Shown here piece after piece: positions 46,440 through 57,091 of a stretch of 64,000 bases of DNA (its first letter is position 1; the number at the start of each line of letters is the position of its first letter). This DNA is from Lactuca virosa (lineage: Eukaryota > Streptophyta > Magnoliopsida > Asterales > Asteraceae): contig CAKMRJ010003334.1 in NCBI GenBank assembly GCA_928212115.1, forward strand, positions 17,432,728 through 17,496,727, read 5' to 3'. The translations under genes and the position numbers were made by a program. The notes below the pieces were generated by a model. It worked only from the letters and a program-made list of their open reading frames with translations, was not told where the DNA came from and did no database searches.

Positions 46440-47320
46440 TAGTGTAGACAAGGCATGCTTGTGGCATTGTCGCCTTGGACACATTAACAAGAAACGCATA
46501 CCAACTCTAAAAGGATGGAGTCTTGGAATCATTTGACCTAAAATCAGATCATATGTGTGAATCTTGTCTTTTGGGAAAGATGACGAAATCACCATTCACA
46601 TGGTCTTGTGAAAGAGGTGAGGGTCTGTTGGACCTCATACATACAGATGTATGTGGGCCCTTCAGATCAACTACAAGGGATGCTAATCGATTATATATGA
46701 CTTTCACTGATGATTATAGCAGATATGGCTATATCTACTTAATCAAACATAAGTCAGAAACCTTTGAAAAGTTCAAGGAGTTTAAACATGAGGTCGAGAA
46801 TCAATTAGGCAGGAAGATAAAGGTACTTAGATCCGATAGAGGCGGAGAGTATCTTAGTATCGAGTTCAACGACTATCTAAAGAATGTGGGACGGTCTCAC
46901 AATTAACTCCTCCTAAGACACCACATTTAAATGGTGTAGCTGAGAGGCGTAATTGAACCTTGTTAGACTGGTTCGTTCTATGATGAGTCATGCTTCGCTT
47001 CCTATTCACTTCTGGGGGTATGCCTTAGAGACAGCCGCCCACATCCTCAATCTAGTCCCTACAAAGAAGGTTGCCAAAACACCTCACGAAATGTGGACGG
47101 GGAAAGTTCCCTCGTTAGCACATATTAAAGTCTGGGGTTGTGAAGCTTTCGTAAGACGAGAGACTCACGACAAGCTAGCAGCTAGAAGTGAGAAATGTGT
47201 TTTCATTGGTTACCCAAAGCAGTCTTTTGGATATTTGTTCTACAGACCTAGTGAAAACATGGTCTTTGTAGCACGAAGAGGAGTCTTTCTAGAAAGAGAG
47301 CTCATATTCAAATAGGACAG
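46440..47320 (+). pseudogene. Element 4 integrase
   Basis: The zinc-binding part reads LWHCRLGHINKKRI (HHCC motif, first His pair) followed by CESCLLGKMTKSPF. The catalytic core has LIHTDVCGPFRS (first Asp), FTDDYSRYGYIYLI, LRSDRGGEYLS (second Asp) and, in a third frame, PHLNGVAERRN (Glu). After that VRSMMSHASLPIHFWGYALE and the GKVPSLAHIKVWGCEAFV motif end in a stop at 47313-47315. At least two frame changes (about 46520, 46895-46950) and a TGA after AERRN break it. Confidence 0.93.
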
Positions 47321-47329
47321 TGGGAGCAC

Positions 47330-48330
47330 CATAGACCTTGAAGAAATTCAAGAGTTGGCCAATGAAGGAACCTTAGATGACACTAGCACTCAACTATAGG
47401 AAACAGTTCCTGTTGAACCAGTTGATAACTCATTACCTCTTCGAAGATCCACTAGGGTGAGTGTGCCACCTGAGTTGTATGGTTTTCATATTACTTCAGA
47501 TGGTGACACATTCATTAGTGATAGGACAATGGTAAATTTAGATGAACCAGTTACTTACAAGGAAGCAATGGCAGGCCCAGAGGCTTCCAAGTGGAAAGAG
47601 GCAATGGACAGCGAGATTAAGTCCATGTATGACAACCAAGTTTGGAATTTGGTTGATAATGCACCAGGTCGTAAGACAGTTGGGTGCAAATGGATCTTCA
47701 AGAAGAAGACAGAAATGGATGGAAATGTGCACACATTGAAAGCTCGAGTGGTTGCAAAAGGTTTCACTCAAACCCCAGGGGTTGACTATGATGAGACCTT
47801 CTCGCCAGTAGCTAAGATTAAATCTATTAGGATATTGCTCGCCATAGCTGCCATTCATGACTATGAAATCTGGCAGATGGATGTCAAGACTGCTTTCCTT
47901 AACGGGAAGTTGGCTGAGGATGTTTACATGAATCAGCCAGAGGGTTTTGTTGATGCAAAGTTTCCCAATAGAGTGTGCAAGCTTTAGAAATCCATTTATG
48001 GATTGAAACAAGCATCTCGCAGCTGGAATCTTTGCTTCCATGAGAAAGTCAAAGAGTTTGGTTTCTCTAGAAGTGAAGATGAGTTTTGTGTGTATATCAA
48101 GGCTAGTGGGAGTATAGTAACTTTTCTGGTTTTATATGTCGATGGCATATTACTCATTGGTAACGACGTTATAACCTTGAAAGATGTTAAGTCTTGGCTT
48201 GGAAAGTGTTTTGCCATGAAAGACCTTGGAGAAGTTGCCTATATTCTTGAGATTAGAATATTGAGAGATAGAAAGAAGAGACTAACTGGACTTAGTCAGT
48301 GCACATACTTGGATAAGGTACTAAAGAGGT
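47330..48330 (+). pseudogene. Element 4 reverse transcriptase
   Basis: Linker RRSTRVSVPPELYGFHI, then RT motifs WKEAMDSEIKSMYDNQVWNL, CKWIFKKKTEMDGNVHTLKA, VDYDETFSPVAKIKSIRILL and WQMDVKTAFLNGKL (first catalytic Asp kept). A TAG at 47985-47987 precedes KSIYGLKQASRSWN. The copia YVDD box reads YVDG (48135-48146): the second catalytic Asp is Gly. That substitution alone should inactivate the enzyme. The long minus-strand frame at 47538-48041 is antisense and not a gene. Confidence 0.94.
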
Positions 48331-49128
48331 TTAGTATGGAAAATTCCAAGAAGAGAGAGCTACATATCCAAAGCAATACCAAATTGAGTAAGACTCAATG
48401 CCCGAGTACAGATGAGGAAATAGTTGACATGAGTCGTGTACCTTATGCTTCCGCTGTCGGATCGATCATGTACGCTATGACATGTACTTGCCCTGATGTA
48501 GCATTTGCTTTAAGCATGGTCAGTCGCTATCAGGGAAACCCGGGTAGAGCTCATTGGATAGCGGTTAAGAATATACTCAAGTATTTGCGAAGGACAAAGG
48601 ACTGGGTCCTTGTGCTTGGTGGCAATGATACTTTGAGAGTAGATGGTTACAGTGATGCCAGCTTTCAAACGGATAGAGATAATTTCCGTTCTCAATCAGG
48701 CTGGGTATTTTTACTGAATGGAGGAGCAGTTACTTGGAAAAGTTCCAAGCAAGATACCCGTGGCTGATTCTACCTGTGAATCAGAGTACATAGCAGCGAG
48801 TGAAGCGTCGAAAGAAGCAGCTTGGTTGAGGAACTTCATCGGAGATCTCGGAGTTGTTCCAACCAGCCAGGAGCCTATGGAACTGTTCTACGATAATTAG
48901 GGAGCGGTTGCCTTAACTAAGGAACCCAGAGATCATGGTAAAACCAGGCATATCGACAGAAAGTACCATTTCATCAAGCATAGAGTAGAAGAAGGCCATC
49001 TTGTAGTAAAGAGGGTGTCATCTGAAGATAACCCAGCAGACCCCCTCACAAAGGGTCTGAGTAGGCCTAAGCATATCCAGCATGCTCGGAGCATAGGACT
49101 GAAAGATGATATTAGTTTTAGTAGTTAG
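48331..49128 (+). pseudogene. Element 4 RNase H
   Basis: VPYASAVGSIMYAMTCTCPD, AHWIAVKNILKYLRRTKDWV and VDGYSDASFQTDRDNFRSQS belong to the RT-RNase H junction and RNase H core. After an extra C near 48762 the frame changes, then DSTCESEYIAASEASKEAAW, a TAG at 48898-48900, and HIDRKYHFIKHRVEEGHL, ADPLTKGLSRP to the normal end at 49126-49128. Confidence 0.93.
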
Positions 49129-50003
49129 ATTAGTCTAGTTCAGAAACTTGTTACAAAGTAAATGTAATTGACTTTTGGTGATTAAATAATAAAGTATTAT
49201 TTATGAGTTTGTTTACTGCCTTTTGTCAATTGTTTATTATTGTGTTTCATTTTTTTTGCATGTTTTTACTTCCCGAATAATATGATTATTCAAACTCCAC
49301 AGTCGCTCGTACTTTTAGAAGTAAGTAGTGAATTAAGACTGTCGTGAATTGGATTGCAGATTGTCTAAGGATAGACATGACAATAGAATTGTTGCAATGT
49401 TCATGAGTACTCAGAAATTGAGATTTGAGTATTGGATAAACCCTCGCTCAGAGTATCACTTCATGGAATTCATCACGAGTAATACTGAGACGATAATATC
49501 TTATAATCTTGAAACGAAGATATATGGGTTGTAATTTACAAAGTCGGTTATACAGTGGTGATACGAAAACGCATCAGTAACTTGGTGTTATAAAACGTAT
49601 TGTCATGTATAATTTGATGAGTAAAAGATACAAGCATATGAGTCAACGTTTATTCGTTCCTTTTACCCTAACCGGAAAAGCGATATCTATGGGCCCCTCG
49701 ATGATTTGGTGTTGACTTATGTGTTGGGCCCAGCCAGGACTAAATTGATGTGTTCAATTAGAAGTCCTACATCGTCACAAATCAGAAATCGGGAAACATA
49801 GATTCTGGACAAAGAGATTGATTACATTCCATGTCTTGTGTCTGGGGATATCTTGCAGAACGAAGGATTATATGATCACTTATCTAAGGACACATAACTG
49901 ACTGGGTCAGAGTTCAGCAGCAGCTTTTGGAAGCTACAATTTGCTGGTCAAATTTAGAAGTCATACTAGCAATCATAGTTACAGACTTATCCAAGTGGGA
50001 GAC
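49129..50003 (+). other. Element 4 3' interior and polypurine tract
   Basis: About 860 bp without recognised protein (a 61-codon frame at 49349-49534 has no known motif). AAGTGGGAGAC at 49992-50003 is the polypurine tract. Confidence 0.75.
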
Positions 50004-50854
50004 TGTTGGATTAGGTGTCTAAGCTCATAACTATAATTGGTATGTACTTGAATTGATAGCAGCACAGTCTTTTTTGGGTTGCCCTCAAACCTAGCAACTG
50101 GACAAGGAAATTATGAAATGAGAGATATTAATTTATTATAAGATTAATAAATTAATATAAATGATTTATTAATATGTTAAAAGATTAATATATTAATTAG
50201 AAATCATAAGGTTTAATTAAAAGTTAGCCAGAAATTAATTAGAATTAATTTTGGGATTAATTGTATTAATTTTAAAGTGCAGGGACTAGTTTGCAATTAT
50301 CAAATAGTTGAGTGGAAGGCTCCAGAACCTCCTTGGAAGGAGGTGGACGAAATCTATAGGGGAAACCCTAAGGATTTCGTCCAAGGGGCTTGGATAAGGC
50401 CTTTGGATTAGCTTAGGCCCCAAGCAAAGGAGTATTAGGGCTTTCCCTAAACCCTAGATCCCTCAGCTATATAAGGAGCCTCCCAGCTCCTAAATTCAGC
50501 CACTCCTTCCCTTGTGAAACCCTAGGGCCGATTTTTGCATACCCTACTCTCTCTCCTTCAAGTTTCCTTCTTGCTAGCTTTTGGGTGTGACTCCATTAGA
50601 GGCATTACATTTGTGGTGCTAGGCTTCCAAGAAGATCAAGTTCAAGAGGATCAACAATTGTTTGCTATAACAATTGAAAGGTATGTAATTCTAAAAACCT
50701 AGTTTGTTAATTTCGAAAATAGCCTCTCTCCTCTAGGGTTCTTGTTTTGCAATTCAAAGTTATATGTTCAATAGTTAAAACATAGATCCAAAGTAGGTTG
50801 CATGTGAACTTAGGAATTGTTTTCTAGTTTATTTGTTTCACCTAAAACCCATCA
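50004..50854 (+). repeat. 3' LTR of element 4
   Basis: 851 bp partner of 42891-43740, about 98 percent identical by eye. Confidence 0.93.
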
Positions 50855-51004
50855 GCTATGTCATGGGATGACTTCTCTATCAGGGTTCCGAGCTGAGTTT
50901 GCACCAGCGATTGTGGTAAAACAGTTGGCACGAGAGTTTCTGGATCTCCGCCAGACTACTAAGACTGTGGCAGAGATCACTGCCAAGTTCTGAGAGAGGG
51001 CTTT
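50855..51004 (+). pseudogene. Element 3 gag, middle part
   Basis: Continues the frame cut at 42890: AMSWDDFS, then VVKQLAREFLDLRQTTKTVA, EITAKF and an in-frame TGA (50991-50993) where an Arg codon is expected by comparison with related gags. It is cut by element 5 at 51004. Confidence 0.87.
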
Positions 51005-52854
51005 TGTAACACCCAAATTTTCAAAACAATTTTTCACTTTTTAAAACCATATAAATTCATCCACAATTGCTTTCAAAAACAATGTATCAATTTTATCTCA
51101 CTACAAATCTCAAGATCAAATCATAATAAACTCTGCGGGTGTGTGTACAGATCATGCCGGCGCCTTCCCGCGATCACCACTGGTACCTGAAACACATAAC
51201 ACATAACACCGTAAGCATAAAGCTTAGTGAGTTCCCCAAAATACCACTCTAACACATATTAGCCACTCGAGGCTATGACTCTGCTGACCCTCTGGTCAGT
51301 GTGTCTCAGTGGGACCCTCCAGTCCCAACTCTCTGTGGGCTCTCTAGCCCTAACTCTATGGACCCAAAGGTCCTAACTCTGATAACTCTGGATCATGCAT
51401 ATCACATATCACAATAAATCTCAACACATAAATAGCATACAAATACACTGGCACATAACTATAGAACATAACACACATTAGCCACTCGAGGCTATAACTC
51501 TGTGGGCCCTTGGGCCCTAACTCTGTGGACCCTCTGGTCCTAGCTCTTTGGACCTTCCGGTCCTAACTCTGGTATACACACAGCATAAATCACATAGAAA
51601 TAATGTCGTGCCACAAATCACATAGATATCACATCATGCAAAAGCATACATCATACTCTGTCTCATAGCTCTAATTACCACTCTAGGTAAAGTATAGTGA
51701 GAAGACTCACCTCGGGTAACTCGGTAAAGCTCGAACTCTGTAAAATCTGGTCTAGCCCCCGCCTAATCATATGAAATATACACTCTAAATCAATACATCT
51801 CTCAAGGCTAGACTATTCCTCCTCTTAGTACTCTCAGAAGGGTAAAAGACCATTTTACCCCTCCCATGGCTCAAAGGCCCTAAAGTTGACCAAACCCTAA
51901 AAGTCAACAAAAGTCAACCCTCCGGGTTACGCTGCGCGTACCAAACACGTACGTTGGGCGTACCCGGCGTCCTCACAGAAACGGGGTGCGCGACCCCTTA
52001 TGCTGCGCGTACTGAGATTACGCCCCGCGTAACTCTCAGTTTCAGTCCCTTAGCTCTTGAGGTCTTAATCAGTTAAGACTCTCGTCCAACTTTTAGATCT
52101 GACCGTTTCTAAGCCTCTTAATCCATAAAGTCGATAACTGTAAGCCTTTGCATGGCTGAACAAGTCACTAACACCCAAAATATACCACTTCTAGCCCTAG
52201 AAAGCTCAAAACTCTAGCATGTCCTCATATCAACGACCAAGATAGAAACTTTATGGATCTAAAACATAAATATCACTGAAAGGGGACAGATCTTGGACCA
52301 TGGAGCACCTTACACTCATAAAGTCTCCACCTTTGGGACTTTTAACCCTAGAAATGGCCCATGCAACAACAAACCAAAAGAAGAGGAAAGCTTTGAACTT
52401 TATACCTCTAAAAGCAGCTCCTTCCTCTGTAGATCTCAGATCCAAACTTGCACTTCAAGCTCTAGCCTCCACAAGCTCCTCTCCTTCTTCTTCACTAACA
52501 CCCCAAGGCACTTTTAGCTCCAAAATCACACCTACTCACTAAGGACGATGGGAAGTTCTCTCTTAGGGTTTTACTCACTGCTAGGGAGGCTGAGAAATGA
52601 GCCTTAGCATCCAATATATAGGGCACAAGTCAGAAATTAGGGTTTGCACCTGGACACATTACGCCCAGCGTAACCCTGAGTACGCCCAGCGTACTCAGGC
52701 GAGTCCGCGTCCAAAATAAGCGCATGAGTACGCGCAGCGTACTCTTGAGTACGCCCAGCGTACTCATTTGCTACCAATTCCTCTTAAGGGCTTAACTTGA
52801 CACTTTGAATAAAAGAAGGGCTAAATAGTTGTACCTGAATTTCGGGATGTTACA
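51005..52854 (-). repeat. 3' LTR of element 5
   Basis: 1,850 bp, TGTAACACCC to GGGATGTTACA. Contains a stem-loop array (51261-51373, 51504-51563), and GAGTACGC-CCA-GCGTACTC-type palindromes in two clusters (51930-52030 and 52660-52770). Confidence 0.95.
51261..51563 (-). repeat. Stem-loop array in element 5 LTR
   Basis: CTGACC-CTCT-GGTCAG (51284), GGGAC-CCTCCA-GTCCC (51311), GGGCT-CTCT-AGCCC (51337), GGACC-CAAA-GGTCC (51360), GGGCCC-TT-GGGCCC (51504), GGACC-CTCT-GGTCC (51527), GGACC-TTCC-GGTCC (51550). Linkers are TAACTCTGTG-like. The same array is in the partner LTR near 57848-58140. Confidence 0.85.
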
Positions 52855-52872
52855 ATTCTCCCCACTAGAACT
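52855..52872 (-). other. Polypurine tract of element 5
   Basis: The minus strand reads TAGTGGGGAGAAT directly before the 3' LTR. Confidence 0.8.
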
Positions 52873-52891
52873 AGACTTCGCCCTCGAAGTC

Positions 52892-53700
52892 TCACTCAAC
52901 AAATAACTCTGGATACTGCTCGCGCATCTCTAACTCCGGCTCCCAGGTCATTTCAGAACCCTTCCGATGTTGCCACTGGACTTGAACCAATGGCACCTCC
53001 TTGTTTCTCAAAGTCTTGATCCGTCGATCCACAATCGCAACCGGTCTCTCAACATAATTCAGGCTCGCATCCACCTGAATGTCCTCTAACGGAACCACTG
53101 CCGACTCATCAGCGATACACTTCCTCAACTGAGACACGTGGAAGGTATCGTGAATCTGGCTCAACTCCGTAGGTAGCTCCAAACGATACGCTACCCTGCC
53201 CACCCTGGCAGTCACCCTGAAAGGACCAATATACCGAGGTCCCAACTTACCCCTCTTCCTGAATCGGATCACCCCCTTCCAAGGAGATACCTTCAGGAGT
53301 ACTAAATCACCAACCTGGAACTCAAGCTCGGATCGTCGCCTATCCGCATAACTCTTCTGGCGACTCTGAGTGGTTCAACAACCTCTGTCTGAGCCGCTGA
53401 ATCTGCTCAGTCGTCTGAAGTACTATCTGTACTACCCATCACACGCTGCCCGACCTCACCCCAACAAATGGGAGTCCGGCACCTCCTCCCATACAACAGC
53501 TCAAAGGGTGGCATACTGATGCTCAAATGATGGCTGTTGTTATAGGAAAACTCAACCAAGGGTAAATACGTGTCCCAACTTCCTCCGAAGTCCAATACAC
53601 ATGCCCGAAGCATGTCCTCGAGCGTCCGAATCGTCCGCCCGCTCTGCCCGTCTGTCTGTGGGTGGTAGGCGGTACTGAAATGCAACCTCGTACCCAACTG
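52892..53700 (-). pseudogene. Element 5 integrase C-terminal half with chromodomain-like tail
   Basis: The minus frame 53697-53407 begins in the core: MGTRLHFSTAYHPQTDGQSG, RTIRTLEDMLRACVLDFGGS, FSYNNSHH and LLYGRRCRTPICWGEVGQRV. The catalytic Glu position reads GQSGRT, Gly instead of Glu. The frame 53272-52892 gives FRKRGKLGPRYIGPFRVTAR, AYRLELPTELSQIHDTFHVS and the tail QWQHRKGSEMTWEPELEMRE ending YPELFVE, complete and undamaged. The zinc-binding part and both catalytic Asp residues are absent, replaced by LTR-like repeats from 53701 on. Confidence 0.92.
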
Positions 53701-53740
53701 GAGATCGACTCAACCCCGACCTCTATCATCTGATACTCAT

Positions 53741-53792
53741 CGTTGGACCCTTCGGTCCGGTCTATATCGTTGGACCCTTCGGTCCGGTCTGT
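53741..53792 (-). repeat. Solo-LTR-type stem-loop units inside element 5
   Basis: Two units TCGTTGGACCCTTCGGTCC in tandem are, in inverse, the GGACCGAAGGGTCCAACGA units of the solo LTR at 36472-36520. They sit where the integrase core should be. Confidence 0.8.
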
Positions 53793-54110
53793 ACAACACA
53801 TCACCAGGACTCAACTCAACTCAAGAGTTTGGTCCGCCCGTAGTTGGAATCGCTCGTTCCAATGACTCATTCAACTCATAGCTTGGGGACCCGCAACCCA
53901 TGCGTACTTTACTTATCCAATCCCTTCGGATTGGATGTCCACACTTACTCAGAATGTAATGATTCCCAATCATTGAGGAGACCCGGTCTCACCCCTGGTC
54001 CGACCACCAGGCTCCCAAAACTCATGCGTAGGGCTTTTCAAGCCTAAAACCCTCCTGTGTCATGCTCAGATCAAGAAGGCTTCCTCATAACAACCTCTCG
54101 CTAATTAGTG
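53793..54110. other. Element 5 interior, unassigned
   Basis: Non-coding, with short inverted words (for example GGAATCGCTCGTTCC, CCCTTCGG and GATTCCCAATC). No match to RT or integrase seen. Confidence 0.4.
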
Positions 54111-54111
54111 C

Positions 54112-54665
54112 GTATTACGGCTCCCCATAACATCACCACAACCTCCTACTGACTAGTGAGTACTACGGCTCCCCATAGTATCACAACAACCTCTCTCTGA
54201 CTAGTGAGTACTACAGCTCCCCATAGTATCACAACAACCTCTCTCTGACTAGTGAGTACTACGGCTCCCCATAGTATCACAACAACCTCTCTCTGACTAG
54301 TGAGTACTACGGCTCCCCATAGTATCACAACAACCTCTATCTGACTAGTGAGTACTACGGCTCCCCATAGTATCACAACAACCTCTCTCTGACTAGTGAG
54401 TACTACGGCTCCCCATAGTATCACAACAACCTCTCTCTGACTAGTGAGTACTACGGCTCCCCATAGTATCACAACAACCTCTCTCTGACTAGTGAGTACT
54501 ACGGCTCCCCATAGTATTACAACAACCTCTCTCCGACTAGTGAGTACTACGGCTCCCCATAGTATCACAACAACCTCTCTCTGACTAGTGAGTACTACGG
54601 CTCCCCATAGTATCACAACAACCTCTCTCTGACTAGTGAGTACTACGGCTTCCCGTAACATCACA
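54112..54665 (-). repeat. 48 bp minisatellite replacing RT
   Basis: About 11 copies of a 48 bp unit (CCCCATAGTATCACAACAAC, CTCTCTCTGACTAGTGAGTA, CTACGGCT). As 48 is a multiple of three, the minus strand stays open as a 16-residue repeat (WGAVVLTSQREVVVIL); this is not a gene. Units in the middle are nearly identical; edge units diverge. Confidence 0.95.
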
Positions 54666-54689
54666 ACACCCTTCCCTAGTAGCTCCTGA

Positions 54690-55470
54690 AGCTGCGAGGA
54701 TAACTACTGTGTCTCTGGCGGCGCAAGGCGATAAGGCGCCTTGGCGATAGGCGCTGCCCCCGGAACCAACTCGATGCGAAACTCTACTTGCCTCTCGGGA
54801 GGCACACCCGACAACTCCTCGGGAAAAACATCTGGGGACTCTCGCACTATCGGAACGTCATCCATCGAACTTGGCCTCCCAGCGGCCTCTCGTGTGTCCA
54901 TCACATAGGACACATACCCGCTGCAGCCTTGCTGAAAACTCTGTCTCGCTCTGGCGGTTGAACAAAACGCCGACCCACATCGGTTACCCTCGTTGTACAC
55001 TGTAAGTACTCCCCCACTAGGGTCTCGTATCGTCACCAACTGTCGCTCGCAGTCTATGACAGCCCCAAATCGGCTTAACCCAACCATGCCCACTATGACA
55101 CACACGTCCCCCATCGATATCGGGACCAGATCTATCGGGGACTCAACACCGAAGATCTCGAGTACACATCCTCGACTCACATTCATAACATACTCCGCTC
55201 ACTCGTCCGCTATGGAAACTCGTAGAGGTCGACTCAACGCCTCTCGTCGGCTACTGATGTGCCGACCAAACGTTATTGCACAAATGATCGACTCGCTCCC
55301 GAGTCAATTATCACCAAAACAGGTACGGAACCCACAAAAAGTACCAGCCACAACATCAGGCGATGCGCGGAACTCCTTCGTTGTCAACTGTAAAGCTCTC
55401 CCGCGAGCCTTCGGTGCCTCGACCTTCGCTGGCCGAACCTCGGTAACTCTAGCAGCAGGTGCGGATTCCT
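54690..55470 (-). pseudogene. Element 5 gag end, protease and start of RT
   Basis: The minus strand at 55465-55330 reads VTEVRPAKVEAPKARGRALQ and LTTKEFRASPDVVAGTF, the gag/protease junction. LVIIDSGASRSFV (about 55318-55275) holds the retropepsin Asp-Ser-Gly. Several stops follow. A clean frame 55186-54704 has MNVSRGCVLEIFGVESPIDL, MVGLSRFGAVIDCERQLVTI, CSTARARQSFQQGCSGYVSY, VPIVRESPDVFPEELSGVPP and IELVPGAAPIAKAPYRLAPP, the protease-RT linker. RT begins (LQELLGKG near 54680) but runs into the minisatellite. The 251-codon plus frame at 54993-55748 is antisense to this. Confidence 0.88.
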
Positions 55471-56420
55471 CAATTCAAATACTCGGTTCTTCCCCGCTTA
55501 GGGTTCGAACCACCACCAATTGGTGCACCAACACTCTATCCCTCATGCTGTCTCCACCAGTAACATCGCACCTAATTCCGCAAGGTGCTATGCAACGCTT
55601 GATGATTTCTCTGACAAGGATCAAACAACTCCAGATACCAAGGTCTCGTATGCAACCTTCAGAACTTACCATCGTGACTACCTCTAGTCATTCAGGACCT
55701 CACACTATACTCTCACCGGACCTCCCAACTGTCCAGTGTTATCACTAACCCTGGATCTGGAAATAATGAACCATCATACTCCTCATCCTTGACTCCTTGC
55801 CCAACGTTCCAACATGCCCCTTATCATAAGAGCAGAAACCACATTTCCACTCCTTATACCTCTCAAGAACAATAGGAGTCACTGCCCTGATATACCCCTC
55901 TTGATCACCCAACACTGCAGCTAACACCTGCCCTATTATACTCAAATAGGGTGTATCCTGATCCTTGACCGTTTCAGTCTCGACTGTCAGCCTGCTCAAG
56001 CTATACCATTCCATTGCGACAGCCCGCTGCCGGATACTCTGATTAAAAAGTCACCATCAGTGTGATTCCACAGGGTTCACCCCAACTCAGAAACCGAAAT
56101 CTCAATACCCCTTACGTCTCCCACAAAAACAGAAATAGCACCACTCGGGTCACGGGAAGTGACATATCTACTATCGGCCGACTCTCCAGCTCAGACCGTA
56201 TCCCTCCATAACGCACCGTCCCTACTCTACTCTGATTCTTGCGACTCGAATGGCATATCACCAACAATCCCTTGGAGCTAACTCGGTTTCCCTATCATGG
56301 GATGCTCCACTAAAACTCGTTCTTCCTGGCCTTCTGGGCCCATACTCCTTCACATCCGACCTTGGTCTAGATAATCGCTGCGGAATAACCGGCAAAACCA
56401 GAAGCACTCACCGCCACATT
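55471..56420 (-). pseudogene. Element 5 degenerate gag-region DNA
   Basis: A minus frame at 56014-55745 includes CGFCSYDKGHVGTLGK, which may be a worn zinc knuckle. Otherwise I recognise nothing. Confidence 0.4.
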
Positions 56421-56424
56421 TCAT

Positions 56425-56850
56425 GGTACTCGAACCATGTCCTCTCTTCTCAACCCGCCTCAAATCATGGTACTCGAACCACAAAATCACCCCTCGATCT
56501 GCCACCAATCATGGTACTCGAACCATGACATCACATCTTGATCTGCTACCAATCATGGTACCCGAACCATGACATCACTTCTCAACCTGTCACCAATCAT
56601 GGTACTCGAACCATGACATCACCTCTCGATCTGCTACTAATCATGGTACTCCAACCATGACATCACCTCTCGATCTGTCACCAATCATGGTACTCGAACC
56701 ATGACATCACCTCTCGATCTGCTACTAATCATGGTACTCGAACCATGACATCACCTATCATTTTGCCACCAATCATGGTACTCGAACCATGACATCACCT
56801 CTCGATCTGCTACTAATCATGGTACTCGAACCATGACATCACCCCTCGAT
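56425..56850. repeat. 44 bp minisatellite replacing gag
   Basis: About nine or ten units of roughly 43-44 bp. Each contains CATGGTACTCGAACCATG, an inverted repeat with 6 bp arms CATGGT/ACCATG, followed by ACATCACCTCTCGATCTGCT. Confidence 0.93.
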
Positions 56851-56883
56851 CCGCTACTCATAATCCTCCGGATCGCCACGGTC

Positions 56884-56959
56884 ATTTCGTCAAAATCATA
56901 CTGCGAATCTCTTCATCGCTAATACCGCTGCCCTCCGGCGTGTGCGGTGTTCCAACCAT
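56884..56959 (-). pseudogene. Element 5 gag N-terminus
   Basis: The minus ATG at 56959 starts MVGTPHTPEGSGISDEEIRS and ends at a stop after MILTK. The pattern Gly/Ser-rich then I-S-D-E matches the gag starts of related elements (element 3: SISDQLREF). The rest of gag is replaced by the minisatellite. Confidence 0.65.
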
Positions 56960-57091
56960 GATGTCTCTGAAACACAATATGAAGATACCAGAGACTCGAT
57001 CGAGTATACTCGCACTCGATAACTCAACCCTACTTGTTCCTGAGTACCCAATGGATTCTTACTTAGGGTGCGCACTGCTCCGGTGTCTTCA

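Larger units (their letters stand above)
42891..50854 (+). mobile_element. Element 4: Ty1/copia retrotransposon
   Basis: A 7,964 bp element with LTRs 42891-43740 and 50004-50854, inserted in element 3 gag. Flanks are CCTAT (42886-42890) and GCTAT (50855-50859), a 5 bp duplication with one change. Order gag, protease, integrase, RT, RNase H is that of copia. All domains are broken, largely by stops that look like C-to-T changes. The two LTRs differ at roughly 17 of 850 positions by my eye count. Confidence 0.95.

Noticed and set aside
47538..48041. 167-codon minus-strand open frame
   Set aside because: Antisense shadow of the element 4 reverse transcriptase.
54146..54664. 172-codon minus-strand open frame with 16-residue repeats
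   Set aside because: It is the 48 bp minisatellite read in the one frame that stays open; no independent evidence of a gene.
54993..55748. 251-codon plus-strand open frame, the longest of its region
   Set aside because: Antisense to the protease region of element 5, whose minus frame matches known retroelement motifs.
56425..56850. Direct repeats considered as CRISPR-like array (also 54112-54665)
   Set aside because: Repeats are contiguous without unique spacers, and the window is plant nuclear DNA.
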